A stretch of 51,652 nt of DNA, taken from Flammeovirgaceae bacterium. Its GTDB lineage: Bacteria > Bacteroidota > Bacteroidia > Cytophagales > Cyclobacteriaceae. The translations under genes and the position numbers were made by a program. The DNA lies in contig JAJTGQ010000044.1 in NCBI GenBank assembly GCA_021299455.1, positions 1 through 51,652 on the forward strand, in the 5' to 3' direction. Under the pieces are notes generated by a model that saw only the letters and a program-made list of their open reading frames with translations, did no database searches and was not told where the DNA came from. The number at the start of each line of letters is the position of its first letter. Positions within the stretch are counted from its first letter, which is position 1. This document shows, piece after piece, positions 25,410 to 34,586 of the stretch.

Positions 25410-28085
25410 TCAATCTCCAAAATTTACCGACAATATCGAAGAGATACCAATTCGGAATCCGTAGTCCTGATAAGTTCCATTAGTGAATGAAACGGCACCT
25501 TCAATACGGAAGATCCTTAAGATGCCGTCTAGCCCATATCCAACTTCGGTATAATTTTTCGATGAAGGAGTGGCCAGATAATTGACAAAGAAGTTTTCTT
25601 GTACGCCCATCAATCGAATTACAGGGATTCTTGTGATGAGAAATTTTCGAAAATGATAATGGGCGCTCACCGAAAGGTACTGATCCTTGGTGCTGTAGAG
25701 GTAGTAATCCATGAGGCGGAAGCCTGTTACGGGGTCTGTCGTGATGATAGGTGTTTTATTTCCTAGAAAGTGTTTGAAGTCCATAAAGTAGAGCTTGTCA
25801 GCATTCAGGAATTTACCTGCCTTCACGTTGATATCAAACGTGCCGCGAATACCAAATTTAATTTGCTGACGAATACCCGCTTCAATCAGATCAAAGTTTA
25901 CATCGCTGCCCAGCACACTATTAAATCCTTTGCGGTAGTCAAGCGTGAGTAGTGGTGATGAGTTTTGTATTCTGGATTTGAAACCGTTACGAATAACGAA
26001 CTTTTGCCATGGCCTTGCCTCTAAACCGATGGCTCCGGTGAATGCTGTGTTGGTTTCGAATCCGGTTTGAGATTCAATATTAACAGGAGCATTCGGTCGA
26101 TAATGTTCTCTATTTTCGCTAAAGAAAGTATAGTCGGATTTGTTGTCAAGTTCTGTTCTTCGCGAAAGAGACCACGAAGAATGAAATGTAAATTTCTCGT
26201 TCAAACGTTGCCTGTACTTCAGGTCAATAAAATTCTGTTCGTATAATTTCATCCAGTTATCGCCACTAAATAGAGAGGTAAGGGTATTGACAAAGGAATG
26301 TATCGGCTCGTCTGAATTGTATTGTTCTACATATCGTCCGCCCTCTAAGGTAAGTCGCGTGCCAGCATTTCGATATTCCACACGAAGCTTACCGCTTAAC
26401 AATTCTCTGGAAAAAGCATAACGTGCAATAGGGCTGATTTCAAGCCTCGAAGTTCGGGCCTTTTTGGTGCTGTCTTTTTTGTCTTTGATCACCCAACGCT
26501 TGTAATAGCTAGTCCGGTAAATCAAGTTAAACCCTTCCACCGTATTGAATCCTCCATACGGTGTGTGAATGCGGAAGTCGGACGTTTTGGATAGCTTATA
26601 GCTGTCGCCAACAATGATGTCGGTCAACTGAAATCCTTTTTTGCCTTTTTTATTTCGAAGTGTGTCTCCTTCTTCTTTTTGTTTTTCAACTGCCGAAATG
26701 CTATCAGTGATTACATAACCGCGTTCTTCCTGTTTAGACAGAGCAACCGGGCGCACTTCTGACCAGAAAACGGAATCCTTCTTGTAGGCCAGCGAGTCCA
26801 CGATAAATGTCCGCTCCTCAAGTACTTCCGGTTCTTTTGTCTGCTTCTGTTCTTGCTTTTCGTACTCCCTCATCATCTGCCGTAACTCTTTATTTGTTAC
26901 TTCTTTGCCAGAGGCGAGTCGTTCCTGAAGTTGCTGATCTTTTTTGCTGAATTTCCCTGCCTTGCCGGCAGGTTGGTTTTCAATTTTTTTAGCTTCTTCT
27001 TTTTCAATGGTTGCGTCAATCACTTTCATCTCAGGCACTACCATGGCCGGGTTGAGTTTGATTTTGTAGTCCTTCAACGTGGCAAAGTATTCGCCCGTAA
27101 AGTCAAAACCAAAAACCTTGCCTTCTACGAAAAACTGTTGCGAGATGGGAAGCCATGCCTTATCTTCAATCGGATTATAAATTTGTTTGACTTTAAATTT
27201 AATGCCGAGTTTTACTGTTTGCATATCCAAACTGTGGATGCTCCACCAATCTTCTACGATGAAAATAATTCCCTCAAAAACATTATCGCCTCTTGAGCGT
27301 GGAGTTACTTTGATTTTGCTGATTTCAAATTGATTGTCTTTAAACGAGCCGAGGTACTCAAACTTGTAGTAAGAAAACGACTTGGGCGATAAAGGCGATA
27401 CAACCTCTGCTATTTCTGGTTCATAGAAACTCCCAAACACAAATTGGTTGGGTGAAGTATTCCGATCTTTACCCTTTGTGTATACGGCAATTACTTTTTC
27501 TTCGAATTTATTGGGGCGTGTGAATTTTATTTCGCTAACCGACTCAGAAATGAATACACGGTCTTTCGTAATGCCCTCTTTTTCGATGGCTTTCTTGGCA
27601 AACCAAGGGTAGTCTCTAAGTTGTCCCTTTCCCTTTATGTACACCTTGGCGGTGTATGAGTCAATCTGCTGGGTATGGTAGTTGGCCTTGCCAATTGCCT
27701 TGCGCATAATGGTATAGGCTGGATCTTCTTTGCCCGCCTTCACCACTACATTTTGAAGAACAATAACCTGTGTTTTTAACGTGACGTTGATTTCCACGAA
27801 ATCACTAACGATCGTCACTTTTTGTTGCTGGGTTTCATACCCGAGATATTGAAACAAAATATCATATTGCCCGGGGGGGAGAGCCAATTCAAAACGTCCA
27901 TTGATATCCGTTGCCGCTCCGGCAGCAGTTTGCTTTACGAAAACACTTGCAAAGGCAAGAGCGGTACCGTCATCGCCCTTGATAAGCCCGCGAATACCAC
28001 CTGAATAGGCATCGCAACTTATTAGAGAGAATAAAACAAGGGTAAGGAAGCTTTTGATCGGGTTCATCAAAGCCATAGACGTCAT
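25410..28085 (-). CDS. DUF5686-family outer-membrane protein with N-terminal carboxypeptidase-like domain
   Basis: About 890 aa. After a signal peptide (LTLVLFSLISCDAYSGG) comes a carboxypeptidase-regulatory-like beta-sandwich (IRGLIKGDDGTALAFASVFV, ATDINGRFELALPPGQYDIL), as found at the N-terminus of SusC-like proteins. The DUF5686 region follows (DPAYTIMRKAIGKANYH; FVFGSFYEPEIAEVVSPLSP) and then long beta-strand segments typical of an outer-membrane barrel, ending in LSVNFGD. A charged Lys/Glu linker at about residues 375-440 contains the in-frame palindrome at 26956-26972. ATGs at 28085, 28076 and 28067 are all possible. It lies 30 nt after nadD. Function is unknown to me. Confidence 0.88.
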   Translation of the reverse strand: MTSMALMNPIKSFLTLVLFSLISCDAYSGGIRGLIKGDDGTALAFASVFVKQTAAGAATDINGRFELALPPGQYDILFQYLGYETQQQKVTIVSDFVEINVTLKTQVIVLQNVVVKAGKEDPAYTIMRKAIGKANYHTQQIDSYTAKVYIKGKGQLRDYPWFAKKAIEKEGITKDRVFISESVSEIKFTRPNKFEEKVIAVYTKGKDRNTSPNQFVFGSFYEPEIAEVVSPLSPKSFSYYKFEYLGSFKDNQFEISKIKVTPRSRGDNVFEGIIFIVEDWWSIHSLDMQTVKLGIKFKVKQIYNPIEDKAWLPISQQFFVEGKVFGFDFTGEYFATLKDYKIKLNPAMVVPEMKVIDATIEKEEAKKIENQPAGKAGKFSKKDQQLQERLASGKEVTNKELRQMMREYEKQEQKQTKEPEVLEERTFIVDSLAYKKDSVFWSEVRPVALSKQEERGYVITDSISAVEKQKEEGDTLRNKKGKKGFQLTDIIVGDSYKLSKTSDFRIHTPYGGFNTVEGFNLIYRTSYYKRWVIKDKKDSTKKARTSRLEISPIARYAFSRELLSGKLRVEYRNAGTRLTLEGGRYVEQYNSDEPIHSFVNTLTSLFSGDNWMKLYEQNFIDLKYRQRLNEKFTFHSSWSLSRRTELDNKSDYTFFSENREHYRPNAPVNIESQTGFETNTAFTGAIGLEARPWQKFVIRNGFKSRIQNSSPLLTLDYRKGFNSVLGSDVNFDLIEAGIRQQIKFGIRGTFDINVKAGKFLNADKLYFMDFKHFLGNKTPIITTDPVTGFRLMDYYLYSTKDQYLSVSAHYHFRKFLITRIPVIRLMGVQENFFVNYLATPSSKNYTEVGYGLDGILRIFRIEGAVSFTNGTYQDYGFRIGISSILSVNFGD
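26956..26972. repeat. Short in-frame palindrome inside the DUF5686 gene
   Basis: CCTGCC-TTGCC-GGCAGG forms a 6-bp stem with a 5-nt loop, and encodes PAGKAGK-type residues in the charged linker. The GC-rich block stands out from its AT-rich surroundings and resembles short repetitive palindromes I recall from other Bacteroidota genomes. Confidence 0.45.
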
Positions 28086-28118
28086 CAAGTTGATTAAGGT
28101 TGCTGCTAAGACGGAAGT

Positions 28119-28703
28119 TTATACGTAAAAGTTCTTCATGCGGATCATATTTTCTACCGGTTCTGGAACGAGGTAACGAATAGATTTATTGTTCTTGATA
28201 CAGTTTCGAATATAGGTAGCTGAGATATCTATCATGGGCGCTTCCACGATCGTCACTTGTGGATGACGTTTCAAATCTGAATTTGTTACATGGGGTCTTG
28301 GATAAACATATAGACCAAACTGAGCAAGAATCTGTTCGTGGTTTTTCCACTTCGTAAAATTTTCCAGATTATCTTCTCCGATTATAACCTTAAATTCTTT
28401 GTTTGGGTATTTTTCGGTTAGGTAGGCCAACGTATGGATAGTGTAACTAGGTTTAGGTAGATGAAATTCCACATCCGATGCTTCCAGTTTATAGTTATCC
28501 GCAATTGCGGCTTTTACCAGATCGTAGCGATCAAATTCGTGCAGTAGACCTTTGCTCGGTTTGAATGGGTTTTGAGGAGAAACTACGAGCCATACTTTGT
28601 CTAGGTCTGTGTTTTGTGCCATTATGTTGGCAATAATTAAGTGCCCCATATGAATGGGGTTAAATGAACCGAAAAAGAGGCCAATTTTTTGCCGTTGATT
28701 CAT
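28119..28703 (-). CDS. nadD: Nicotinate-nucleotide adenylyltransferase
   Basis: NAD biosynthesis enzyme making deamido-NAD from nicotinate mononucleotide. The nucleotidyltransferase motif is GLFFGSFNPIHMGHLIIAN, with HxGH present, and the C-terminal motif is ISATYIRNCIKNNKSIRYLVP (an ISxTxIR form). The 194-aa length is normal. Its ATG overlaps the stop of the PIN toxin gene as ATGA, so its translation is coupled to the toxin gene. Gmk lies just beyond the toxin-antitoxin pair. Confidence 0.96.
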   Translation of the reverse strand: MNQRQKIGLFFGSFNPIHMGHLIIANIMAQNTDLDKVWLVVSPQNPFKPSKGLLHEFDRYDLVKAAIADNYKLEASDVEFHLPKPSYTIHTLAYLTEKYPNKEFKVIIGEDNLENFTKWKNHEQILAQFGLYVYPRPHVTNSDLKRHPQVTIVEAPMIDISATYIRNCIKNNKSIRYLVPEPVENMIRMKNFYV

Positions 28704-29116
28704 CTCTCAATTGTCGAGAGGAACTGAGCCGGAGTCAAAACAGGAATTGATGAGGACTTGAAATCTTTGGTGTTTCGGGTAATAATCGCTTTAATGTCTT
28801 TCACCATCATCGCACTGAAATATTGCAACCCATCTTCAAAATCCAAAAAGTCAGAAGTTACGATCTGCTTGAAGAAGATAGATTCAAGATCAATAACGTG
28901 TATCCAATCTAGGAATCGCCCAACAATAACAAATGAATCTTGCTTATGTTTAGCAGCGAAATAGGCAACTGTAGATAAAGTAAGAGCCGAAATATGGATG
29001 TCAATCTTACCCATATCCTTTAATACAAATATGGATTCCGCATCTTTAATAAATTCAGTACGGTTAAGCGCGAGATCGAGAACTACATTGGTATCTAAAA
29101 ATACTTGAGGGATCAT
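28700..29116 (-). CDS. PIN-domain ribonuclease toxin (VapC-like)
   Basis: 138-aa PIN domain with the first acidic residue in FLDTNVVLDLALNR and later acidic positions in DFEDGLQYFSAMM and ITRNTKDF. This is consistent with the Mg-binding acidic cluster of VapC-type RNases. The start overlaps the antitoxin stop (TAATG) and the stop overlaps the nadD start (ATGA), so all three are coupled. The target RNA cannot be read from sequence. Confidence 0.82.
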   Translation of the reverse strand: MIPQVFLDTNVVLDLALNRTEFIKDAESIFVLKDMGKIDIHISALTLSTVAYFAAKHKQDSFVIVGRFLDWIHVIDLESIFFKQIVTSDFLDFEDGLQYFSAMMVKDIKAIITRNTKDFKSSSIPVLTPAQFLSTIER

Positions 29117-29361
29117 TACTTATGCTTTTCCATAAGATATCTATATCTCTCTTCACGATAATCAAAGTCGTTGGGTGCTTTTCCAAGTATTCCCTTCAAT
29201 TCCATAACCGAAGATCTCTTTTCAGCTAATGGTTTTGTGGGTGTTAATTTCTTTAGATACTCTTCAACTACTGATGACAGACTAATACCTTTTTCAATAG
29301 CATATTTTTTAGCCTCTTGAATTACTTTGCTATCGAGCGTAAGTGTCAGTTTTGCATTCAT
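29116..29361 (-). CDS. Antitoxin of the PIN-domain toxin, DUF6364/ribbon-helix-helix type
   Basis: 81 aa. The N-terminus (AKLTLTLDSKVIQEAKKYA, then GISLSSVVEEYLKKL) reads as a ribbon-helix-helix DNA-binding fold. The C-terminal half is charged and probably neutralises the toxin. It precedes the toxin gene, the usual order. The 54-nt gap to gmk contains a TAATTTTG -7-like element on this strand (29397-29404) without a clear -33 partner, so an independent promoter is possible but unproven. Confidence 0.78.
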   Translation of the reverse strand: MNAKLTLTLDSKVIQEAKKYAIEKGISLSSVVEEYLKKLTPTKPLAEKRSSVMELKGILGKAPNDFDYREERYRYLMEKHK

Positions 29362-29415
29362 GGTTTTTAGAAAAGAAATTACAGATAGTAAAATTGCAAA
29401 ATTAAAGCAGAAAAT

Positions 29416-29988
29416 TCAAGATTTAGCTCTAAATGACTCATACAATCGTTGCGCTTCTGCGAGTGACGTAGACAGATCCTCATTTAGAAGTACCACATCA
29501 AACTTATCCTGAAAGCTCATTTCAAATTTTGCTTTAAAAAGCCTTCTAGAAAAGCTTTCTTCTGACTCAGTCCCGCGCTCCCTCAATCTTTCTGCTAAAA
29601 TTTCTAAAGAAGGTACTTTGACAAATATTGATAACGCTTTTTCTCCGAAATATTTTTTAAGGTTGATTCCGCCTTTCACGTCTACATCAAAAATCACGTT
29701 TTTCCCATCTGCCCATATTCGATCTATTTCTGACTTTAATGTGCCATAGAAATTCCCGGCATAAACCTCTTCCCATTCGATGAACTCATTCGCATCAATT
29801 TTAAGTTTGAATTCCTCAGGACTTAAAAAATGATAATCTTTTCCATCCACTTCCTTCCTCCCTCGTTTATCGCGGGTGGACGCAGAAATTGAAAAGCCCA
29901 AATCTGGATTGGTCTTCAGAAGATGATGGACAATCGTTGTTTTGCCGGAGCCTGACGGGGCAGAAAAAATCAACGCCTTCCCAGCCAT
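29416..29988 (-). CDS. gmk: Guanylate kinase
   Basis: Phosphorylates GMP to GDP. The P-loop is [17 protein letters not shown], followed by the GMP-binding segment [19 protein letters not shown] and the lid region [17 protein letters not shown]. The length of 190 aa is typical. The start overlaps the stop of the anti-sigma gene as TAATG. Confidence 0.97.
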   Translation of the reverse strand: MAGKALIFSAPSGSGKTTIVHHLLKTNPDLGFSISASTRDKRGRKEVDGKDYHFLSPEEFKLKIDANEFIEWEEVYAGNFYGTLKSEIDRIWADGKNVIFDVDVKGGINLKKYFGEKALSIFVKVPSLEILAERLRERGTESEESFSRRLFKAKFEMSFQDKFDVVLLNEDLSTSLAEAQRLYESFRAKS

Positions 29989-30257
29989 TATTGAGACAAT
30001 TTTTGTGTAATCTGATTCCTGATTTGATCAATTAGTTCGGCAGGAACATCGCCACCGCAGCAGTTACATTGGAGCAATTTTTTGATGGCCATGTCTAGAT
30101 CGTATGAGCTATAGCACGGCCTACACTGATTCATGTGTGCCCTAAAGTAATTTCGTTGTTCTTCACTTGCTTCACCATCTAAAATGGTTTGTAGCATCTC
30201 TCTACACGTAGGCTTTGCCTGATTGCCTTGCATGAAAGGATTGTTGACGTTACTCAT
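29988..30257 (-). CDS. Zinc-finger anti-sigma factor
   Basis: 89-aa soluble protein with [14 protein letters not shown], the HxxxCxxC pattern of ZAS-type anti-sigma factors, plus an extra Cys cluster ([10 protein letters not shown]). There is no membrane segment. It starts 2 nt after the sigma gene stop and overlaps gmk. It is likely to bind and control the sigma factor encoded just upstream, perhaps in a redox-sensitive way given the Cys content; that last point is inference. Confidence 0.8.
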   Translation of the reverse strand: MSNVNNPFMQGNQAKPTCREMLQTILDGEASEEQRNYFRAHMNQCRPCYSSYDLDMAIKKLLQCNCCGGDVPAELIDQIRNQITQKLSQ

Positions 30258-30259
30258 AA

Positions 30260-30850
30260 TTATGCTTTATTATAACCCATTGTTTTCGCGTATTCTCCTA
30301 ATTTCTCTTTCAGCAGATTTCTGGCTCTGTGTAGACGACTGCGGACGGTACCAATTGGGATGTCCAATATCTTAGCCATTTCTTCATACTTGAAGCCTTC
30401 CAAATCACACAGGATAATCACCGTTTTAAAATCTACGTCCAATGAATTCAATGCATTTGAGATCTCATCCCCAATCATATTGTTCAGCGATTCCACACGC
30501 AAGTCAGGTGTAATTTGCCGATCAACGTCCTCCGAATTATAATACGTCTCTACTTCTTGGTAGTCTACTTTGTTAGGCTCTTTGCTTTTCTTACGATAGT
30601 CATTGATAAAGCTGTTTTTCAAAATGCGGAACAGCCAAGCTTTAGCATTAGTTCCTTTTTGGAAAGATTCTATAAAACGATAAGCCTTTAGATAGGTGTC
30701 CTGCACAAGGTCATTGGCATCGTCTCGATCGAGGGTAAGCCGATAGCCGAAATTATACATCGAGCGAATATGAGGAAGAAACTCGTTGTTGAACACGTCT
30801 CCTTTCTCTTTTTCAGTATAGTGTTGCTTAGGAGCTTCTTCTAATTCCAT
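30260..30850 (-). CDS. ECF RNA polymerase sigma factor
   Basis: From the ATG at 30850 it is 196 aa. Region 2: LDRDDANDLVQDTYLKAYRF and AKAWLFRILKNSFINDYRKK. Region 4: ILCDLEGFKYEEMAKILDIP followed by IGTVRSRLHRARNLLKEKL. The frame extends to 30928, but that extension overlaps the glycosyltransferase gene and does not look like sigma sequence. It heads the run sigma, anti-sigma, gmk, TA, nadD. Confidence 0.94.
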   Translation of the reverse strand: MELEEAPKQHYTEKEKGDVFNNEFLPHIRSMYNFGYRLTLDRDDANDLVQDTYLKAYRFIESFQKGTNAKAWLFRILKNSFINDYRKKSKEPNKVDYQEVETYYNSEDVDRQITPDLRVESLNNMIGDEISNALNSLDVDFKTVIILCDLEGFKYEEMAKILDIPIGTVRSRLHRARNLLKEKLGEYAKTMGYNKA

Positions 30851-30896
30851 CGAGGGGTAAAAGTAGTAAAGAAAGCTGATTGGCGGATTGCTTCGC

Positions 30897-31757
30897 CTAA
30901 ACGATTTTGTAGTTTTTGTACTCGCCAATGCGAAAGCCGACTAGGCGTTTTATTCTCTCTTTGAGCGAATAATTCTTTTTGGAAACATCAAAGTCAAATC
31001 TCCAATTTTTTTCATTGATCCGCTTGGCCATCACAGACGGGTGGGTGTCCAGGAAGAGAGCTAACGAATCAATTTGACTATAATCAAATTCCGCTGCCTT
31101 GGCCACATGTTCATCTACCCATTTGTCATCGTGGTAGAGACTACTAAAAGCGCGTTGTTTATGCTGCATTGCACGAGGATCACGGACCCAGCCATAGTGA
31201 TAGATATAAGCATCGATTAGTTTTACGCTGAGTTTCTTGTTGGGTTCCTTCCGGAACCCTTGTGCATCGCGATAAGAGAAAATGCTTTTTTTGTTTCGTA
31301 CGATTCGAATCTCCCTGCGGTACCAATTCCAAGATTCCCCGACATAGTCATATGAGCCATAGAAGTGCGTGTAGTGAAAGAGTAACCCGTCAACGGCCAT
31401 ATCATCTTTATATTTGGCCATTGCCTGACGAATGGTGTCGTAATACTTTTCATGAACAACTTCATCGGCCTGTATGTAGAAACACCAATCTACATCTGGC
31501 GAAACAGCTTGAAAGGCTTTATCGGTTTCAACAGCCAACACACGGCCACCCTCGCGAAGGGTATCATCCCAAATAGTATGGATAATTATAATTTTAGGGG
31601 AGTTGATGGCCTGGATTAAATCAAGCGTATTGTCTTCACCACTTCCAACAGCCACAATAAACTCATCGCAAAGCGGCAGCACAGAAGTAATGGCCTCAAC
31701 AATTGGGTAGTCGTATTTAACTGCATTTCTTACGATGGTAAAGCCAGCGATTTTCAT
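30897..31757 (-). CDS. GT2-family glycosyltransferase
   Basis: About 286 aa, soluble. The N-terminus KIAGFTIVRNAVKYDYPIVE and the metal-binding-type motif in CFYIQADEVVHEKYYD fit the WaaE-like branch of GT2. It is followed by YDYVGESWNWYRREIRIV. The ATG at 31757 is preferred over a TTG two codons earlier. It lies 28 nt after the GT87 gene on the same strand and is probably cotranscribed with it. Donor and acceptor sugars are unknown. Confidence 0.83.
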   Translation of the reverse strand: MKIAGFTIVRNAVKYDYPIVEAITSVLPLCDEFIVAVGSGEDNTLDLIQAINSPKIIIIHTIWDDTLREGGRVLAVETDKAFQAVSPDVDWCFYIQADEVVHEKYYDTIRQAMAKYKDDMAVDGLLFHYTHFYGSYDYVGESWNWYRREIRIVRNKKSIFSYRDAQGFRKEPNKKLSVKLIDAYIYHYGWVRDPRAMQHKQRAFSSLYHDDKWVDEHVAKAAEFDYSQIDSLALFLDTHPSVMAKRINEKNWRFDFDVSKKNYSLKERIKRLVGFRIGEYKNYKIV

Positions 31758-31785
31758 GTCCAAATTTAATTAATGAAATCACTCG

Positions 31786-33051
31786 TTAATAGTCTTCGTT
31801 ACTTTTTAAAATTGCGGTCAATTTTTTGGGTGAGCAGATTAGGAGAGTAACAATTAAAAAGAGTATCGAATAGGTTAGAACTCTAAAATACTGTAGCCAG
31901 TCGTAGACGTACCTACCAAGAATATCACTTCCAATAATGGGCGTGAACATCAGAGCATTGACAACAAACAGAATTGAAAGAATTTTGAACCTGCGCTGAG
32001 ACTTATAATCAGCAATGAAAAAATATGTCAAGTATATGATTGCAGGGAAAATATAAATAAAAGCATATTTCTGTTGGTGAGGAAACAAAAGCGGAGTCAC
32101 CACAAAAAGGTAGGAGTACTCCCAGAAGTTTTTTAGCTTAGAGTCGTTTTTCATAAAGGGTAAAGACTTAAGAAAAAATAGTGTGAGAGCAATGAAACAA
32201 AGACGGGTAAGATTCAAAATCAATTCAACAGTTTTCAAATCCAGGTTAATAAAATTGCGCTGAATGTTAAATTCAGCAGTTGTGTTGGTGATCAAAACAG
32301 GTACTAAGGCCACAAGACTGTGTGGTCCAAGGCCGGCTTCAATAACAAATTCCTTATTGGTTGGATTTATTGCTTTCCACCATTCGGTTAGCAAAAAGTT
32401 ATTAAAATCATATCCAAAAATAAATGCTGGCAAGAAAAGAGAAAGTGTAAAAAATGTAATGGTGTACGCAAATCCTTTCCATTCTCTACGATAAATCAAA
32501 TAAGGAATAAAAATGATGGGTAGCAGCTTTATATTGCAAGCAAGCGAGACAATCAATCCTCCAACCGCATGTTTTGATTTTCTGAAAAGCACCAAGCCCT
32601 CTAATGTAGCCCACATTAGAAAGATGGTTACTTGAATCATTGAAAAGTTGTAGATAACAAATCTTAGTATAAAAATGAAAGAAAAAATAGTCCAAAAGAT
32701 CCTTTCACGTTTTGTTAAAAAATCAACGTAAAAATGATCTTTTGCTAAATTCCAGATTCGATAAAGCCAATAAGCTGACAGCATCAGCCAAATAAACTCG
32801 ATAAAAAACTTTGGTAAGAAAGTAAAGGGAACTAGAACCAACGCAAACAATGGGCTGTAGTAATATTGAAGGCATTCTGAACCCTTTGTGAAACAAGGAT
32901 CGTAGATATTCCCTAATCCTTTCAATTTATCGGCAGCCATCAAATACACGTCAAAGTCACCCCCTAAAATCGCACACCAGGCACAGTAAAGAATGATTAA
33001 TGTATAAGCGAGATAGCTATGATAACCGTCCTTTGGTAATTTTATGTTCAT
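31786..33051 (-). CDS. GT87/DUF2029-family membrane glycosyltransferase
   Basis: 421-aa polytopic protein with about ten membrane helices. The N-terminal region contains GGDFDVYLMAADKLKGLGNI with the likely catalytic Asp after the first helix. LQYYYSPLFALVLVPFTFLP follows, the YxYxP-type motif of the GT87 family of polyprenyl-phosphate-sugar-dependent transferases. It is predicted to add sugars on the periplasmic side. It is divergent from a second GT87 gene, and the region is more AT-rich than the flanks. Confidence 0.78.
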   Translation of the reverse strand: MNIKLPKDGYHSYLAYTLIILYCAWCAILGGDFDVYLMAADKLKGLGNIYDPCFTKGSECLQYYYSPLFALVLVPFTFLPKFFIEFIWLMLSAYWLYRIWNLAKDHFYVDFLTKRERIFWTIFSFIFILRFVIYNFSMIQVTIFLMWATLEGLVLFRKSKHAVGGLIVSLACNIKLLPIIFIPYLIYRREWKGFAYTITFFTLSLFLPAFIFGYDFNNFLLTEWWKAINPTNKEFVIEAGLGPHSLVALVPVLITNTTAEFNIQRNFINLDLKTVELILNLTRLCFIALTLFFLKSLPFMKNDSKLKNFWEYSYLFVVTPLLFPHQQKYAFIYIFPAIIYLTYFFIADYKSQRRFKILSILFVVNALMFTPIIGSDILGRYVYDWLQYFRVLTYSILFLIVTLLICSPKKLTAILKSNEDY

Positions 33052-33096
33052 TTCAGTAAAAGCTAAAACTCGTACTTATTCACTTACGCACAGCAA

Positions 33097-33116
33097 TTAA
33101 TTGATTAATTGATTAA
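33097..33116. repeat. AT-rich octamer repeat in the divergent GT87 promoter region
   Basis: TTAATTGA occurs twice in tandem and is followed by TTAA. It lies between two divergent genes and may belong to a promoter or regulator-binding region. No complete Bacteroidota promoter was found near it. Confidence 0.4.
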
Positions 33117-33172
33117 CTTTTCTGTAATAAATCTTTTCTAATGCATATTTACAATATATCTATCAATTTTAA

Positions 33173-33190
33173 GTTTTTGCTAGCAAAAAC
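33173..33190. promoter_or_regulatory. 18-bp perfect palindrome upstream of the rightward GT87 gene
   Basis: GTTTTTGCTAGCAAAAAC is self-complementary over 18 bp. It ends 10 nt before the ATG at 33201, inside the possible N-terminal extension that would start at 33141. It is a candidate operator or a hairpin near the ribosome-binding region. Confidence 0.45.
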
Positions 33191-33200
33191 GATTATTCAA

Positions 33201-34403
33201 ATGGTGAAGCTACTTAGGAAAATTGGCAACTTGTGCGTTAAAAATTTTCTTCCAATACATATTTTTTATGGTTTGTTGGTGCTTGTAGTTAGTTTACAGA
33301 GTTGGCTTCTAGAACCAAAAATTATAAATGGTTTATGGTATTATCATTACAATAACTACGTAATTTTTAAACAATCATTTTTTCATTTAATTAACAATCA
33401 AGATTTATACAGTCTTTATGTTAATGAACAAAGGGATCTATTCAAATACAGCCCAACATTTTCATTATTATTTGCCCCACTTGCAATACTCCCCGATATT
33501 ATTGGGCTCATTCTGTGGAATGCATTAAATGCCTTTCTTTTGGTTTATTCTGTTAAACTATTGCCAGGCTTTTCCGATAAGGCTAAAATTAAAATTTTGT
33601 TTTTTGTATTGTTAGAATTAAATACTTCCCTACAAAATTCACAGAGTAACGGATTGATGGTAGCGCTAATATTAATTGGATTTTGTTTATTTGAAAGGGG
33701 CTTTTTCTTTGTTGGCGTTTCTTGCATCGTTCTGACAGGTTTTATCAAAATTTACGGACTAATCGCACTTGGACTCCTGGTATTCTATCCAACCAAGATA
33801 AAACATGCAATTTATACTTTGCTCAATATTGCCTTCTTCCTAATTCTCCCTTTAATCGTAATACCTGTTAAACAGCTTGTATTTCTATATCAAAGCTGGG
33901 GAAATCTTCTCTTAGGTGATCATTCGAGCGCTTATGGTCTTTCTGTCATTGGATGGTTAAATTCTTGGTTTCATGTGATGCCGAACAAGACAATTGTTTC
34001 GTTAGTGGGGGTACTAATCTTAGGCTTACCTTTGTTGTGGAGTAAGAGATATTCCTCGGATTCATTTCGGATGATGTGGCTAGCCAATGTGCTAGTATGG
34101 ATGGTAATTTTCAACCATATGGCGGAATCTCCTACGTTTATTATTGCGGTAGTTGGAGTTATCCTCTGGTATTTTGCAAAGCCCGCTACTTTCACAAGTC
34201 AAGTCGTAATTCTTCTTGTCTTCGTTTTTACAATACTTTCACGGACAGATATTTTTCCAAAATATGTACAAGATCATTTTTTTGACCCTTACATGATCAA
34301 GGTTGTTCCCTGTATTCTTTGTTGGGTAGTAATTTGCTACGATTCGATTTTTGGGAAAGAGGAAAAGTTAGAGATCAACGGAGACAATCCGCGATCTCTC
34401 TAA
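33201..34403 (+). CDS. GT87/DUF2029-family membrane glycosyltransferase
   Basis: About 400 aa with ten or so membrane helices. YHYNNYVIFKQSFFHLINNQ near the N-terminus and DLFKYSPTFSLLFAPLAILP match the layout of the neighbouring GT87 protein. QNSQSNGLMVALILIGFCL and GFIKIYGLIALGLLVFYP are further family-like segments. ATGs at 33141 and 33201 are both possible; the later start is chosen because of the palindrome between them. Donor and acceptor are unknown. The sequence is strongly AT-rich. Confidence 0.72.
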   Translation: MVKLLRKIGNLCVKNFLPIHIFYGLLVLVVSLQSWLLEPKIINGLWYYHYNNYVIFKQSFFHLINNQDLYSLYVNEQRDLFKYSPTFSLLFAPLAILPDIIGLILWNALNAFLLVYSVKLLPGFSDKAKIKILFFVLLELNTSLQNSQSNGLMVALILIGFCLFERGFFFVGVSCIVLTGFIKIYGLIALGLLVFYPTKIKHAIYTLLNIAFFLILPLIVIPVKQLVFLYQSWGNLLLGDHSSAYGLSVIGWLNSWFHVMPNKTIVSLVGVLILGLPLLWSKRYSSDSFRMMWLANVLVWMVIFNHMAESPTFIIAVVGVILWYFAKPATFTSQVVILLVFVFTILSRTDIFPKYVQDHFFDPYMIKVVPCILCWVVICYDSIFGKEEKLEINGDNPRSL

Positions 34404-34586
34404 TTGCGCTAATAATTCAATTTAAGCTGCGTACTATTTCACTTGTCCATTTTCTACTTGGATTTACCTTTCGATAAATTTTCTTTTTGGTCACTCGTAT
34501 TTGTCCTTGACTTAAGGATTTTAGAATTGAGCTTGTTTAAAATTGCCATATATTTACCGATATAAGATAATACCAAATTAGTAGAA

